DNA from: an uncultured Halobacteriovorax sp.
GTDB lineage: Bacteria > Bdellovibrionota > Bacteriovoracia > Bacteriovoracales > Bacteriovoracaceae
Direction of reading: 5' to 3'
Assembly (NCBI GenBank): GCA_913061265.1
Contig: CAJXVS010000006.1
Span: forward strand, 62,001-126,000
DNA: 64,000 nucleotides
The notes beneath the pieces were generated by a model, which saw nothing but the letters and a program-made list of their open reading frames with translations, was not told the origin of the DNA and ran no database searches. The position numbers were made by a program, and so were the translations under genes. Positions 45,464-54,137 of this stretch are shown here, piece after piece (the stretch's first letter is position 1; the number at the start of each line of letters is the position of its first letter).

Positions 45464-46678
45464 ATGCGCATAGGAATTCTCTCACTATTACTTTTATCAG
45501 GCTGTAGTGTTTTTATCGATAAGATTGCTGGGGACTTTGAAAAAGAACCAGAGGTCATGCTCAAAGAGCTCTCCCCTAAAGCTAAGGCCATGCTTGATGC
45601 TTCTTATGAGGGAATTAATAAGCAGTGTTTTAGAGACGTTCATGTTCACTCTGTTGGTAATGGATCAGGTGGAACTGGAAATTGGGTTAACCCTAATATG
45701 ATGACTCTTAAACATCCTTGGAAATTCATTCAATACAAAGTTTACCTAAGCGCCTCTGGGCTTGAAGACTTAAAAGACGCTGATCAAAAGTACATGGAGC
45801 GTCTAGCGAAATTGGCCCGGGCCGATAAAAGATACTCAAAGCTCCACCTCTTGGCCTTTGATAAGAACCATACTATTGATGGCAAGGAAGACTTAGATAG
45901 GTCTACTTTTTATATCACCAATGAATTTGTCTGGAAGATGTATGAAAAATACCCTGACATTATCATCCCTACGATCTCAGTTCATCCTTATAGAGCAGAC
46001 GCTGTCCAGAGGTTAGAGAAATGGGGACAGCTTGGAGTTAAATTTATTAAATGGCTTCCAAACGCTCAAAATATTGACCCAAAAAGCCCAAAGCTAGATA
46101 AGTATTATGAGGTTGTTAAGAAATACGACATGGCCATCCTCTCTCATACAGGAGATGAAAAGGCCGTCGATGGAGAGGAGTTTCAGAAGCTCGCAAACCC
46201 GCTTAATTTTAAACGCCCACTAGATATGGGAGTGAAGATTATCATGGCCCACGTAGCCTCTCTTGGCATGTGCGAGGATTATGAGCAAGGCGGAGAGAAG
46301 TCTTGCTTTGATCTCTTTTGGAGGATGTTCCAAGATAAGAAGTATGAGAAGAACCTCTTTGGTGAACTCTCAGGAGTTACCATTCACACAAGAGTGGGCG
46401 CCCCAATTGATACTCTCCTAGAGCAGCCAAGCTATCATAAGAGGCTCGTCAATGGATCAGACTATCCCCTACCTGCTATTAATATTCTCTATAGAACTAG
46501 CCAATTTAGAAAACTAGGGTATATCACTAGAGAAGAAGCAGAACTTCTTAATGAAATCTATGACTACAACCCGCTTGTTTTTGATTTTGTTTTAAAGAGA
46601 AACCTAAAGCATCCAAAGAGTGGGATGAAGTTTGGCCCAGAGGCCTTTGAGCTTCCTGAAGAGCTTTGTAAGCAATAA
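45464..46678 (+). CDS. lipoprotein metal-dependent amidohydrolase (PF04909-like)
   Basis: 404 residues. Lipoprotein signal MRIGILSLLLLSGCS. A TIM-barrel amidohydrolase follows: DVHVHSVGNG (two metal His), the WGQLGVKFIKWLP strand, LSHTGDE, IIMAHVAS and NGSDYPLP (Asp). This is the order of the amidohydrolase 2 family. A lipid-anchored exported form is unusual, as most are cytoplasmic. Substrate unknown. It begins 2 bases after the recombinase-like gene, so they share a transcript. It lies 7 bases from the convergent outer-membrane protein gene. Confidence 0.85.
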   Translation: MRIGILSLLLLSGCSVFIDKIAGDFEKEPEVMLKELSPKAKAMLDASYEGINKQCFRDVHVHSVGNGSGGTGNWVNPNMMTLKHPWKFIQYKVYLSASGLEDLKDADQKYMERLAKLARADKRYSKLHLLAFDKNHTIDGKEDLDRSTFYITNEFVWKMYEKYPDIIIPTISVHPYRADAVQRLEKWGQLGVKFIKWLPNAQNIDPKSPKLDKYYEVVKKYDMAILSHTGDEKAVDGEEFQKLANPLNFKRPLDMGVKIIMAHVASLGMCEDYEQGGEKSCFDLFWRMFQDKKYEKNLFGELSGVTIHTRVGAPIDTLLEQPSYHKRLVNGSDYPLPAINILYRTSQFRKLGYITREEAELLNEIYDYNPLVFDFVLKRNLKHPKSGMKFGPEAFELPEELCKQ

Positions 46679-46685
46679 AAAACTT

Positions 46686-47981
46686 CTAAAACATATAATT
46701 AAGAGAAGAAAAGAAAGTGTCGTTAGCTCTGTAAGGACTCCAATAAGAGCGCTCTTTTGGCGCCTTAAGAAAGTCAGCTCCAAGTCCTACGGCCACATGC
46801 TTAGTGAACTTATAACGAGATTCAAACCTAGTGAGAATGTCTGAAAGAACTAAGTCTTGGCGGTAATTACCAGAGAAACTTAGCTTACCAGTGGCCTTCC
46901 ACCATGCTCCAAAACCAATAGCTCTTACCCATTTTGGCTTCTTAGCAAAGACGTTTGTATTATTAGCGTCTCCTCTTAGAAGTTCTATGAAGTTAGTACT
47001 TAAACCGATGTAGCGGTTTTTATCCCAAGTCAATGAAGCTGTTAAAAAGCTATCAATTGTGTAAACTGGCTCAATCTTAAAAGCTTCAAAAGAAAATGAA
47101 TCATCAAGACCATGCTCAGGATTAATTGTATCCCAACTCACTTTCGCCGTTAGATCTCCGAGATCTTGAGCAGCATTTACTCCATACATTATATGATGAT
47201 TGATAAATGGTTTTGCTCTAACACTTGCTTGTTCAATTGTTGTTTGCTCGTAGAACCCAGTAGCGTTAATTCTCGCCAGGTTCTCTGGTTTATAGATTCC
47301 ATAGGCACTTACTGAGCCTTTATTCCATCTATAAGAAAGCTTAGTTCCTAAAGATTTTTGTAAAAGAAGATCCCCCATTGGAGGTTTATCTAAATTATAA
47401 TATACGGGAATATTTTGACCGCTAAAGCGCACCTGAGTTGGTGGAGGATTCGTCCATTCATTAGCCCCAGAAATCTTGCCATCTTTAATAGTAAAGGTAG
47501 GGTTAATTTGAGGAAGGTGAACGCCTGAGCCAAAGATGGAAAGATCCACGTTACTCCAGCTTTTATTAAAATGAATTCCTACTAAGCCTTCTTGATCATC
47601 ATCCATTAGGTTAAAGCCCTTGAGGGCATTAAGCTCGCCTATTCCCCAAAACTTTTCATGGGGAGTCCACTTTAAGATCTTTCTCCCGATGGCCCAATCG
47701 GTATTACCACGAGACCTTGAGACATAGGCCTCAGGGAGAGAAACAAGAGTTCCTTCATTAGATGGGTAGTATTTAACTTCAAGACCTGCGTAACTATCAA
47801 AACTACTTCGTTTCTTCTTATGGAGGTATTCAAACCCAAGGGAGCTATCGCTTGCATCTTTGAAAGCAGGCGTGTTCATCCGTCCGAGGTGTTCGTATAT
47901 TAAGGTCCCTTTAGACCAGCACTTTATTACTGGAGCAAAAAACATCAGTAAAAAAGAGCATAGGCAGCATTTTTTTCTCAT
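46686..47981 (-). CDS. outer-membrane beta-barrel protein
   Basis: 431 residues. An N-terminal signal (KKCCLCSFLLMFFAPVIKCWS) is followed by alternating amphipathic strands throughout and a terminal Phe (FFSSLNYMF), the beta-signal recognised by BAM. The segment WAIGRKILKWTPHEKFWGIGELN and the order of strands suggest a porin-like barrel of about 16-18 strands, but no named family was recognised. Three Cys cluster in the signal region. No ribosome site precedes the ATG. Confidence 0.78.
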   Translation of the reverse strand: MRKKCCLCSFLLMFFAPVIKCWSKGTLIYEHLGRMNTPAFKDASDSSLGFEYLHKKKRSSFDSYAGLEVKYYPSNEGTLVSLPEAYVSRSRGNTDWAIGRKILKWTPHEKFWGIGELNALKGFNLMDDDQEGLVGIHFNKSWSNVDLSIFGSGVHLPQINPTFTIKDGKISGANEWTNPPPTQVRFSGQNIPVYYNLDKPPMGDLLLQKSLGTKLSYRWNKGSVSAYGIYKPENLARINATGFYEQTTIEQASVRAKPFINHHIMYGVNAAQDLGDLTAKVSWDTINPEHGLDDSFSFEAFKIEPVYTIDSFLTASLTWDKNRYIGLSTNFIELLRGDANNTNVFAKKPKWVRAIGFGAWWKATGKLSFSGNYRQDLVLSDILTRFESRYKFTKHVAVGLGADFLKAPKERSYWSPYRANDTFFSSLNYMF

Positions 47982-48202
47982 AACGTATCTTAACCTAGAA
48001 TTATGTTGTATTGCAGTGGTAAAGTAAGATTAACATAATTTTTTATAGACCTTTGAAAAATAGAGGGATTTTATACTGTGCATTGCATCAGAACTGGCAA
48101 CATCTGCCGAAGGAAAAAGCGTCAAGTTTACCGATTCAATCTTAGATTGTTTTTATTCGATACAATAACAAATGTAGTGATTAAAACTCAAAGAGAGGAA
48201 GA

Positions 48203-50353
48203 ATGAATCTCCTTAGCGCACTTTTGTTACTGGCCAGCTTAGCCCTATTTACTTCTTGCGGAGACGATCCGTTACAAGACCAAGGCGTCCTGGATATCAG
48301 TGATCTTCAGCAAATCTGTCCCATCGACTCTAAGAAGTTGGAAAAAATACTTGATGAAGATGTTTCTAAAGAAATCCGTTGCCTCGAAGAAAACCTCAAT
48401 CAGTTTGTTACTTTTGTAAAAAGAGAAAATCCTGAATATGTCCATATAAATGAACTTGCAAGATTTGTTAAACGCTTCTTTGCTGAAGATGTGGCCGACA
48501 AAACCAATGACCTTCTAAAGTTTGTCTATATGCTTAATGAAGTTCTTTTAAAAGACCCAAATAACAACTTAGCAGTAGCCAATATTCCCCTCATCTTTGA
48601 AATCTTTTATGTGGTTAACAACCACGGTGGAGAGATCAAAAAACAATTCACTAACTTTAGTGATGATAATAAAAAGTATTGGAGTAATAGAGATAGTGTT
48701 AGCTCTGCTTTAAAAAATGCTTCTTCAGCCATAATGGCCGTTATTACACAAAGGCCTTCAGTTGGAAAAGAGCTTAATATTATCGACTTCTTAGAAGTGC
48801 TCAAAGAAAAACTAGACTTAAATGATGATCAAATTGATATTCCATTAATTGATTCTTATCTTTTTCTAAAGCGATTAGTTCTAGGCGGCGAGAAAAGAGT
48901 TCTTACTGATAAAGAAGTTGAGGTTCTCTTTTCTAACCTTGGTGAGATTGTCACTCTTGGTCTTGATGTCCTTTATGTAAAGCACAAAGAATTTAAAAGC
49001 CCTGAACAAAAAAACTACTTTTATCTAGATGTAGTCAAACAAGCTCAAACTTTCTTTTATAATTTTGATGATAGAGATCATATTTTTGAGTTTAAAGAAC
49101 TCGCTGATGTCATTGAAAGGATGCTTGATAATGACTGGGAAATGGATAACTTCGCAACATCAATCGCAAACCTAAAAGATCGTTTAATTGGTGGAGCTAG
49201 AGATGACTACTCCTATGCTGATGTTAAGGTCATTGCTGGCTGGGCTCAAGAAGTCTTTGAAATGCTTTACTTTAATGATGTGACTTTTAATCACTTCTTA
49301 ACAACCATGCAAAGCCCGAAGGTTATTGAAACTATCAGAAGACCTGATCTTCCTGAATACAATGTCTTTACAAAAGACCGTCAAAAAGAACTTTGGAATC
49401 AATTTGAAATCATCACTCTTCATTACAGATACTTTCAAGATGATGATGGCTTTTTACATTACTACAGAGAGTTCAAACGATTTAGATCTGGATTCAACTT
49501 CACGGCCCTTCTCCGTTACGCTCTTACAAAAGTAGTTAACGAGTATGGCTTTATCCCTGAAGGTGAAAGAAGAAAGCATATCAATAAAGATTCTGTTGCC
49601 ACTTTTATGAAAGAAGTTGAAGGCGCTGCTAAAGAGATTGGGCTATGGCCTAATGACTTTGACCGCTTCGTCGGCGAAGCCGTTGATGGGGCTGATGTCT
49701 TTCAGTACCAAGGCGATGGAAATGGCTTTGCTAATACTGAAGAGCTAACTGAGTATGTAAGCGCCATTATGTCAGCGAATAAACTTACCGGTCAGATCCA
49801 TGATAATTTAGCCAATTACTGTACTCCTATTGGTGATGAGAAAGAAAGCTATGAGCTCTCTTGTTATAGAGAACATTTTCTTCATATCTTTTTTAATGAA
49901 TTAGGTAATCAAAAGTATTTCGCAAAGCTCTATGAATATGTTCAATCTGTTGGCATGAGCGAAGCACAGCAGTATTTATTGAACCTAGAGAAGTATGCTC
50001 GAGAGATCCCAGATGAGTCTGTGCCTCTCACAAAAGTTGACCTTAACAGAATCGTTGTAGCCTTTTCTAACGTAGAGAGTATTTATATTCTTTATGATTA
50101 TAACAATGATGGCTGGTTAGACCGTAGAGAGCTAGATATCGCTTTCTTTAGATTTGAGACCACGATTATGAAGGTTGGGGAGCTTGACTCTAAAACAGCT
50201 AAATACGCCCATTCTATCTTCCTCTACTTGATTAAGAAGCTAGAGATCCCCTCTACAATACAGATGGCGATCTTTCACTACTTAACACCAAAAAAGAAGA
50301 TTAAGGGGACGCGCTTTAATATTGCCGCAATCCTCGCTTTCTTTATTGAATAG
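48203..50353 (+). CDS. lipoprotein with EF-hand-like calcium sites
   Basis: 716 residues, lipoprotein signal MNLLSALLLLASLALFTSC; GAGAGGAAG sets the start. The mature protein is helical. A clear EF-hand loop DYNNDGWLDRRE is at about residues 631-642, and further loops resemble it: YQGDGNGFANTEE (about 500), FQDDDGFLHYYRE (about 413) and NFDDRDHIFEFKE (about 290). It probably binds Ca2+ outside the inner membrane. No catalytic domain was recognised. Confidence 0.78.
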   Translation: MNLLSALLLLASLALFTSCGDDPLQDQGVLDISDLQQICPIDSKKLEKILDEDVSKEIRCLEENLNQFVTFVKRENPEYVHINELARFVKRFFAEDVADKTNDLLKFVYMLNEVLLKDPNNNLAVANIPLIFEIFYVVNNHGGEIKKQFTNFSDDNKKYWSNRDSVSSALKNASSAIMAVITQRPSVGKELNIIDFLEVLKEKLDLNDDQIDIPLIDSYLFLKRLVLGGEKRVLTDKEVEVLFSNLGEIVTLGLDVLYVKHKEFKSPEQKNYFYLDVVKQAQTFFYNFDDRDHIFEFKELADVIERMLDNDWEMDNFATSIANLKDRLIGGARDDYSYADVKVIAGWAQEVFEMLYFNDVTFNHFLTTMQSPKVIETIRRPDLPEYNVFTKDRQKELWNQFEIITLHYRYFQDDDGFLHYYREFKRFRSGFNFTALLRYALTKVVNEYGFIPEGERRKHINKDSVATFMKEVEGAAKEIGLWPNDFDRFVGEAVDGADVFQYQGDGNGFANTEELTEYVSAIMSANKLTGQIHDNLANYCTPIGDEKESYELSCYREHFLHIFFNELGNQKYFAKLYEYVQSVGMSEAQQYLLNLEKYAREIPDESVPLTKVDLNRIVVAFSNVESIYILYDYNNDGWLDRRELDIAFFRFETTIMKVGELDSKTAKYAHSIFLYLIKKLEIPSTIQMAIFHYLTPKKKIKGTRFNIAAILAFFIE

Positions 50354-50397
50354 CCCAAATTATAATGCCCTCTAAGATTTAACTATTGGAGGGCCCA

Positions 50398-51717
50398 ATG
50401 GCCGGCTACGAAACAATCATCAAAAACGGAACCCTAATGACTCCTACGGGACCAGTCAAAAAAGACTTGGCCCTTCGTCATTCTAAGATCGCTGCCCTTT
50501 TAGAGCCCGGTCACGAAGAGTTCGCTCCCGTCATCATAGACGCCACTGATAAACATGTCCTACCAGGAATTATTGATAGCCAGGTTCATTTTAGAGAGCC
50601 AGGCCTTGATCATAAAGAAGACCTTCATAGTGGTTCAAAATCAGCCGCTCTCGGTGGTGTTACAACTTACCTAGAGATGCCAAATACGAACCCACCGACT
50701 ATCGATGCCGCCTCAATTGGCTATAAAGTGGGAAGAGGAAGAGAAACTAGTTATACAAACTTTGGCTTCTTTATGGGAGCAACCGAGAAGAACCTAGAAA
50801 ATCTTCTAGAAGCATCTGAAGTTGAAGGCTGCTGTGGGATTAAGATCTTCTTAGGTTCAAGTACAGGCTCCCTCTTGCTTTATGATAAGGATAAATTAAC
50901 TAAGATCTTTGAGTCATGCTCTCTTCCTATCGCACTTCATTCTGAGAATGAATTAATGCTTAGAGAAAGAAGACCTATCAGAGATGCCGCTAAAGACGTT
51001 CACGGTCATTATGATTGGAGAAATGTTGATACCGCCCTTAGCTCGACTAAGATGATCTTAGAGCTTGCAAGAGAGACAGGAAAAAGAGTTCATGTTCTGC
51101 ATATTTCTACAAAAGAAGAAATGGAACTTCTGGCCACTTACAAAGATGTAGCGACAGTTGAAGTGACTCCGCAACACCTTACCTTAAGCGCTCCAGAGGA
51201 CTATGACCGTCTTGGAACCTACGCGCAGATGAATCCGCCTATTAGAACTTCCGATCATAGAGACGGTCTCTGGGAAGGCCTAACGAAAGGAACAGTTGAT
51301 GTCATCGGCTCTGATCACGCTCCTCATTTAAAAAAGGAAAAAGACATAGGCTATCCAAACTCCCCAAGCGGAATGCCAGGAGTGCAGACGATCCTAACTA
51401 TTATGCTCGATCATGTTAACCAAGGCAGACTGACTTTAGAGAAGCTGGTTAATCTTTTATGCCTAAGACCTGCTGAACTTTATTCACTCCGAAATAAAGG
51501 GAAACTGGCCATTGGTTATGATGCGGACATTACAATTGTTGATATGAATAAAACCCATACGATCTCAAATGGAGAACAGGCCAGTAAATGTGGCTGGACT
51601 CCTTATGATGGAAAGAAAGTAAAAGGCTTTCCTGTGATGACTATTGTTGGTGGCCACACTGTGATGGATAACGGTGAAATCGTGGGAACTCCAATGGGTC
51701 AACCAATATGCAGATAA
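50398..51717 (+). CDS. pyrC: dihydroorotase (class I, PyrC/AllB superfamily)
   Basis: 439 residues from the ATG at 50398 (GGAGGG upstream). Metal-site residues: DSQVHFREPG (His-x-His replaced by the class I pattern VHFREPG), GIKIFLGSS (the Lys that is carbamylated), LHSENE, LHIST and GSDHAPH. Class I dihydroorotase closes carbamoyl-aspartate to dihydroorotate in pyrimidine synthesis. Allantoinase and hydantoinase are close relatives, but the FREPG and SDHAPH motifs favour dihydroorotase. It overlaps the next gene by 10 bases. Confidence 0.9.
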   Translation: MAGYETIIKNGTLMTPTGPVKKDLALRHSKIAALLEPGHEEFAPVIIDATDKHVLPGIIDSQVHFREPGLDHKEDLHSGSKSAALGGVTTYLEMPNTNPPTIDAASIGYKVGRGRETSYTNFGFFMGATEKNLENLLEASEVEGCCGIKIFLGSSTGSLLLYDKDKLTKIFESCSLPIALHSENELMLRERRPIRDAAKDVHGHYDWRNVDTALSSTKMILELARETGKRVHVLHISTKEEMELLATYKDVATVEVTPQHLTLSAPEDYDRLGTYAQMNPPIRTSDHRDGLWEGLTKGTVDVIGSDHAPHLKKEKDIGYPNSPSGMPGVQTILTIMLDHVNQGRLTLEKLVNLLCLRPAELYSLRNKGKLAIGYDADITIVDMNKTHTISNGEQASKCGWTPYDGKKVKGFPVMTIVGGHTVMDNGEIVGTPMGQPICR

Positions 51718-51989
51718 GATTAGCTTTTATCATCCTCCTTTTAATTTCTTCTTGCGCTAGTAAGCCTCCTTGTAAGGGGCTTACTCATAATTGTGAAAAT
51801 GGAGATGGTGGCGCTTGCTTTGAGTTAGGTCAGGCCGTCTTTGGAACTCTTGGCGAAGACAATCCAGATCCAGAAAAAACAAAAGATAAGGCCGCTGAAT
51901 GGATGTTAAAAGGCTGCAAGCTCGGGCATCAAAAAAGCTGCACCGAGTACGCCAATTTTGAAAAATACATCTTTAATGGAAGAAAATAA
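51708..51989 (+). CDS. small Sel1-repeat-like lipoprotein
   Basis: 93 residues; lipoprotein signal MQIRLAFIILLLISSC. The rest has one Cys-paired Sel1-like unit (GGACFELGQAVFG...AAEWMLKGCKLGHQKSCTEYA), as in the Hcp-type disulfide-rich repeats. It probably binds a protein partner in the periplasm. It overlaps pyrC by 10 bases and the next membrane-protein gene by 14, so all three are cotranscribed. Confidence 0.78.
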   Translation: MQIRLAFIILLLISSCASKPPCKGLTHNCENGDGGACFELGQAVFGTLGEDNPDPEKTKDKAAEWMLKGCKLGHQKSCTEYANFEKYIFNGRK

Positions 51990-52887
51990 AAGTGAACCCG
52001 ATTCAGTTGAAGTCATTGGAACGACGGCCGGTCTTCTGGCCGCGACTGAAGTTGGCTTTGGAAGCCTTCTTCATGGTCTAAAGATCCCCCTTTCAGGTCA
52101 AATCCTAAGCCTAAACCAAGGCTTTGTTTTATCCCGTGCTGTTTTAAAGAATTCTCAGATGAAAGCTGTTCGCAGGGTTCCGGCCCAAGCTTCCCTCGTG
52201 ACTTCCATGCTTAAGAGTTTATCTCCAGCGGGAAAGAAGTTAACACCTATGCTGGCCATAAGTGTTCAAGGCTTTCTTCACGGCATCGGAATATTTATCT
52301 TTGGCCCAAACCTCTTTGGGGTTCTTGTGGGCATGAGCCTCTTATCTCTTTGGGCCTATATTCAACCCTTATTTATTTATTACTTAATGTTTGGTGAAGA
52401 CCTTATCTTTATGGGTGAATACTATAGCCGTAAATTATCAAAGGTTTTCGATTTTGATCCTCAAAATATTCTCTATATTCTCTTGGCCGTCGTTTTAACG
52501 AAGGTCTTTCTAAGCCTAGTGGTTGGAGTAGCTGCCGCCCTGATTCCTGATAGATGGTATAGAAAATGGGAGAGGACTCTTTTATCAAAGGTTAATAAGA
52601 AGAAATTAGAAACCGGCTCCACTAAAGGATCAGCCTTTAAGTTAGCTTTGAAGGATCTCTTTAACCCTCTTTTTATTGTGACTTATCTTATTACTATTTC
52701 TTTTTTCCTCTTTGTAAAATCACCCTTTAGTCCAACTCTTTGGATTGCCCTTCGTCCTCTCATCGTTGGATTTATTTTGTTTTACTTAGTCAGAAGGCTC
52801 CCCCTCGATAAGATCTTAAATGATGAAACCAATAGTCCCTTTAAGGCCTCATTAAAAAAGGCGCTTCTTTATCTAAAGGCTCTTTAG
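51976..52887 (+). CDS. multi-spanning inner-membrane protein of unknown function
   Basis: 303 residues from ATG 51976. About six hydrophobic segments (GTTAGLLAATEVGFGSLLHGL, ISVQGFLHGIGIFIFG, FGVLVGMSLLSLWAYIQ, ILYILLAVVLTKVFLSLVVG, FIVTYLITISFFLFV, ALRPLIVGFILFYLV). The first part with EVGFGSLLHGLKIPLSGQ looks like the membrane entry of vitamin-type ECF S-components, but this is weak. It overlaps the lipoprotein gene by 14 bases and the convergent mobA gene by 15. Confidence 0.75.
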   Translation: MEENKSEPDSVEVIGTTAGLLAATEVGFGSLLHGLKIPLSGQILSLNQGFVLSRAVLKNSQMKAVRRVPAQASLVTSMLKSLSPAGKKLTPMLAISVQGFLHGIGIFIFGPNLFGVLVGMSLLSLWAYIQPLFIYYLMFGEDLIFMGEYYSRKLSKVFDFDPQNILYILLAVVLTKVFLSLVVGVAAALIPDRWYRKWERTLLSKVNKKKLETGSTKGSAFKLALKDLFNPLFIVTYLITISFFLFVKSPFSPTLWIALRPLIVGFILFYLVRRLPLDKILNDETNSPFKASLKKALLYLKAL

Positions 52888-53430
52888 ATCTTCAGGTGTG
52901 TTAAAGTTCTTAAGCACTGTTTGATCGCTAGGAAGAATCATCTTAATATTCGAATTCATGAGAATCTTTCTTGGACAAGGTTTTCCCATACTGACATATT
53001 TCTTTATATCGATGACTGAAGCTGGCTCCCAAATAGTAAAAAGGGGCTCAGGCCAGTTTCTTTCTGTGTTTTCAAAACAAGTCGCCACCTTAGTGGGGTC
53101 TCTTTGTTCAATAAGAAGCTTTAAGTTTTCTTCGTCGATAAGGGGCATATCACAGGCCATGATTAACCAAGGAGAATCAGGGTCTTTTTCAAAGGCGCTT
53201 AAGATCCCAACCGCCGGACCATCCCCAGGCACACTATCAATTAAGAGAGGTAGGTCTTTTAAATGCTCCTGTCCTACTTGATCTTCCCTGACAGAGATAA
53301 AGACTTCACTACAGAGTTTTGTTAAGAGTTCATAGTTATGGAGGACCTGCGTTTTTCCATGATAAATAATGGCGCCTTTATCTTGCCCCATCCTTTTTGA
53401 AAACCCACCGCTTAATATCAAACCTTTCAT
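52873..53430 (-). CDS. mobA: molybdenum cofactor guanylyltransferase MobA
   Basis: 185 residues from the ATG at 53430 (GAGGAG upstream). The nucleotide-binding motif LSGGFSKRMGQDKG, VPGDGPAVGI and the ACDMPLIDEE metal site define MobA. It attaches GMP to molybdopterin to form the MGD cofactor used by enzymes such as the molybdoenzyme encoded at 60101. No other cofactor-synthesis gene is in the window. Confidence 0.93.
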   Translation of the reverse strand: MKGLILSGGFSKRMGQDKGAIIYHGKTQVLHNYELLTKLCSEVFISVREDQVGQEHLKDLPLLIDSVPGDGPAVGILSAFEKDPDSPWLIMACDMPLIDEENLKLLIEQRDPTKVATCFENTERNWPEPLFTIWEPASVIDIKKYVSMGKPCPRKILMNSNIKMILPSDQTVLKNFNTPEDLKSL

Positions 53431-53529
53431 GAAAACTCCTCTTGATAACACTTATACATTGAAGCAAACGCAAGAAAATTACGAGTCGCACAAACCATCT
53501 TAAGGCCTCTTGTCGCCCTCCACAAACGA

Positions 53530-53549
53530 TAGTTTGACATATCAAACTA
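53530..53549. promoter_or_regulatory. palindromic operator over lipoprotein promoter
   Basis: TAGTTTGACATATCAAACTA, a perfect 8-4-8 palindrome. It contains TTGACA (-35) of a promoter with TAAGTT 17 bases downstream. A near copy (18 of 20) is at 59505-59524. Confidence 0.65.
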
Positions 53550-53590
53550 CCTTCATTAAGTTGCTTAAAAACCTAATCGAGGAAAGAAAT

Positions 53591-54070
53591 ATGAAGTCCC
53601 TATGCATGGCCCTATGCCTACTATTTATCTCTAGCTGCGCTAGTAAATCAATCCACAAAGACGTCGATCAGTATAAAGAAGTAGCTGAAAGACTAATCAT
53701 GAATAACGACAAGGGAGCGGAGCCTATGGTTTTAAAGCAAGATGCTGTTGAGCTTATTAACCTCGCAAAGCCAATCCTTAAAAAATACACGGCGAAGAAC
53801 CCTCAGTGTAATGAGCTTTTAAGTCATATCATTGCTAAAAGTACTTTTATGCAAAACCTTACTCTCTCAGAGATTGAGGATAAGTTTCATGATGGAAATG
53901 GTCTGCCTAAAGCAGATGAAACTTGCTATGAACCTAAAGAATTAATAGTTCACCCATCTACAGTCGTGATCCTTTCAAAGAGCAAGCTAACAACAGAGGG
54001 AAGAGAGCAAATTAAAGATGAAATTGAAGAAGTGCTCGGGCACTTAGATATTCTTAAAGAATCACTTTAA
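53591..54070 (+). CDS. small lipoprotein of unknown function under palindromic operator
   Basis: 159 residues from ATG 53591, set by GAGGAAAG; an in-frame extension to 53510 is rejected because it crosses the promoter. Lipoprotein signal MKSLCMALCLLFISSC. Helical with two further Cys (PQCNELL, ETCYEP). No family recognised. It is monocistronic, ending in a strong terminator, and its promoter carries the same palindrome as the second ABC importer, so it may be part of the same response. Confidence 0.75.
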   Translation: MKSLCMALCLLFISSCASKSIHKDVDQYKEVAERLIMNNDKGAEPMVLKQDAVELINLAKPILKKYTAKNPQCNELLSHIIAKSTFMQNLTLSEIEDKFHDGNGLPKADETCYEPKELIVHPSTVVILSKSKLTTEGREQIKDEIEEVLGHLDILKESL

Positions 54071-54078
54071 GATCTTTC

Positions 54079-54105
54079 AGGGAGGGCAACCTCCCTTTAT
54101 TTGAG
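54079..54105 (+). terminator. Rho-independent terminator after the small lipoprotein
   Basis: Stem AGGGAGG/CCTCCCT closed by a GCAA tetraloop, followed by TTTATTT. Confidence 0.88.
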
Positions 54106-54137
54106 ACAAGCTCTCTTTTTTGCGCAAGAATAGCGTC

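Noticed and set aside
44310-46678. Prophage or integrative element around the recombinase-like gene
   Set aside because: No phage genes, tRNA, direct repeats or composition change nearby, and the recombinase active site is degenerate.
53530-53549. FNR site (TTGAT-N4-ATCAA)
   Set aside because: The inverted TTGA/TCAA here are 4 bases apart, not 6 as in FNR sites.
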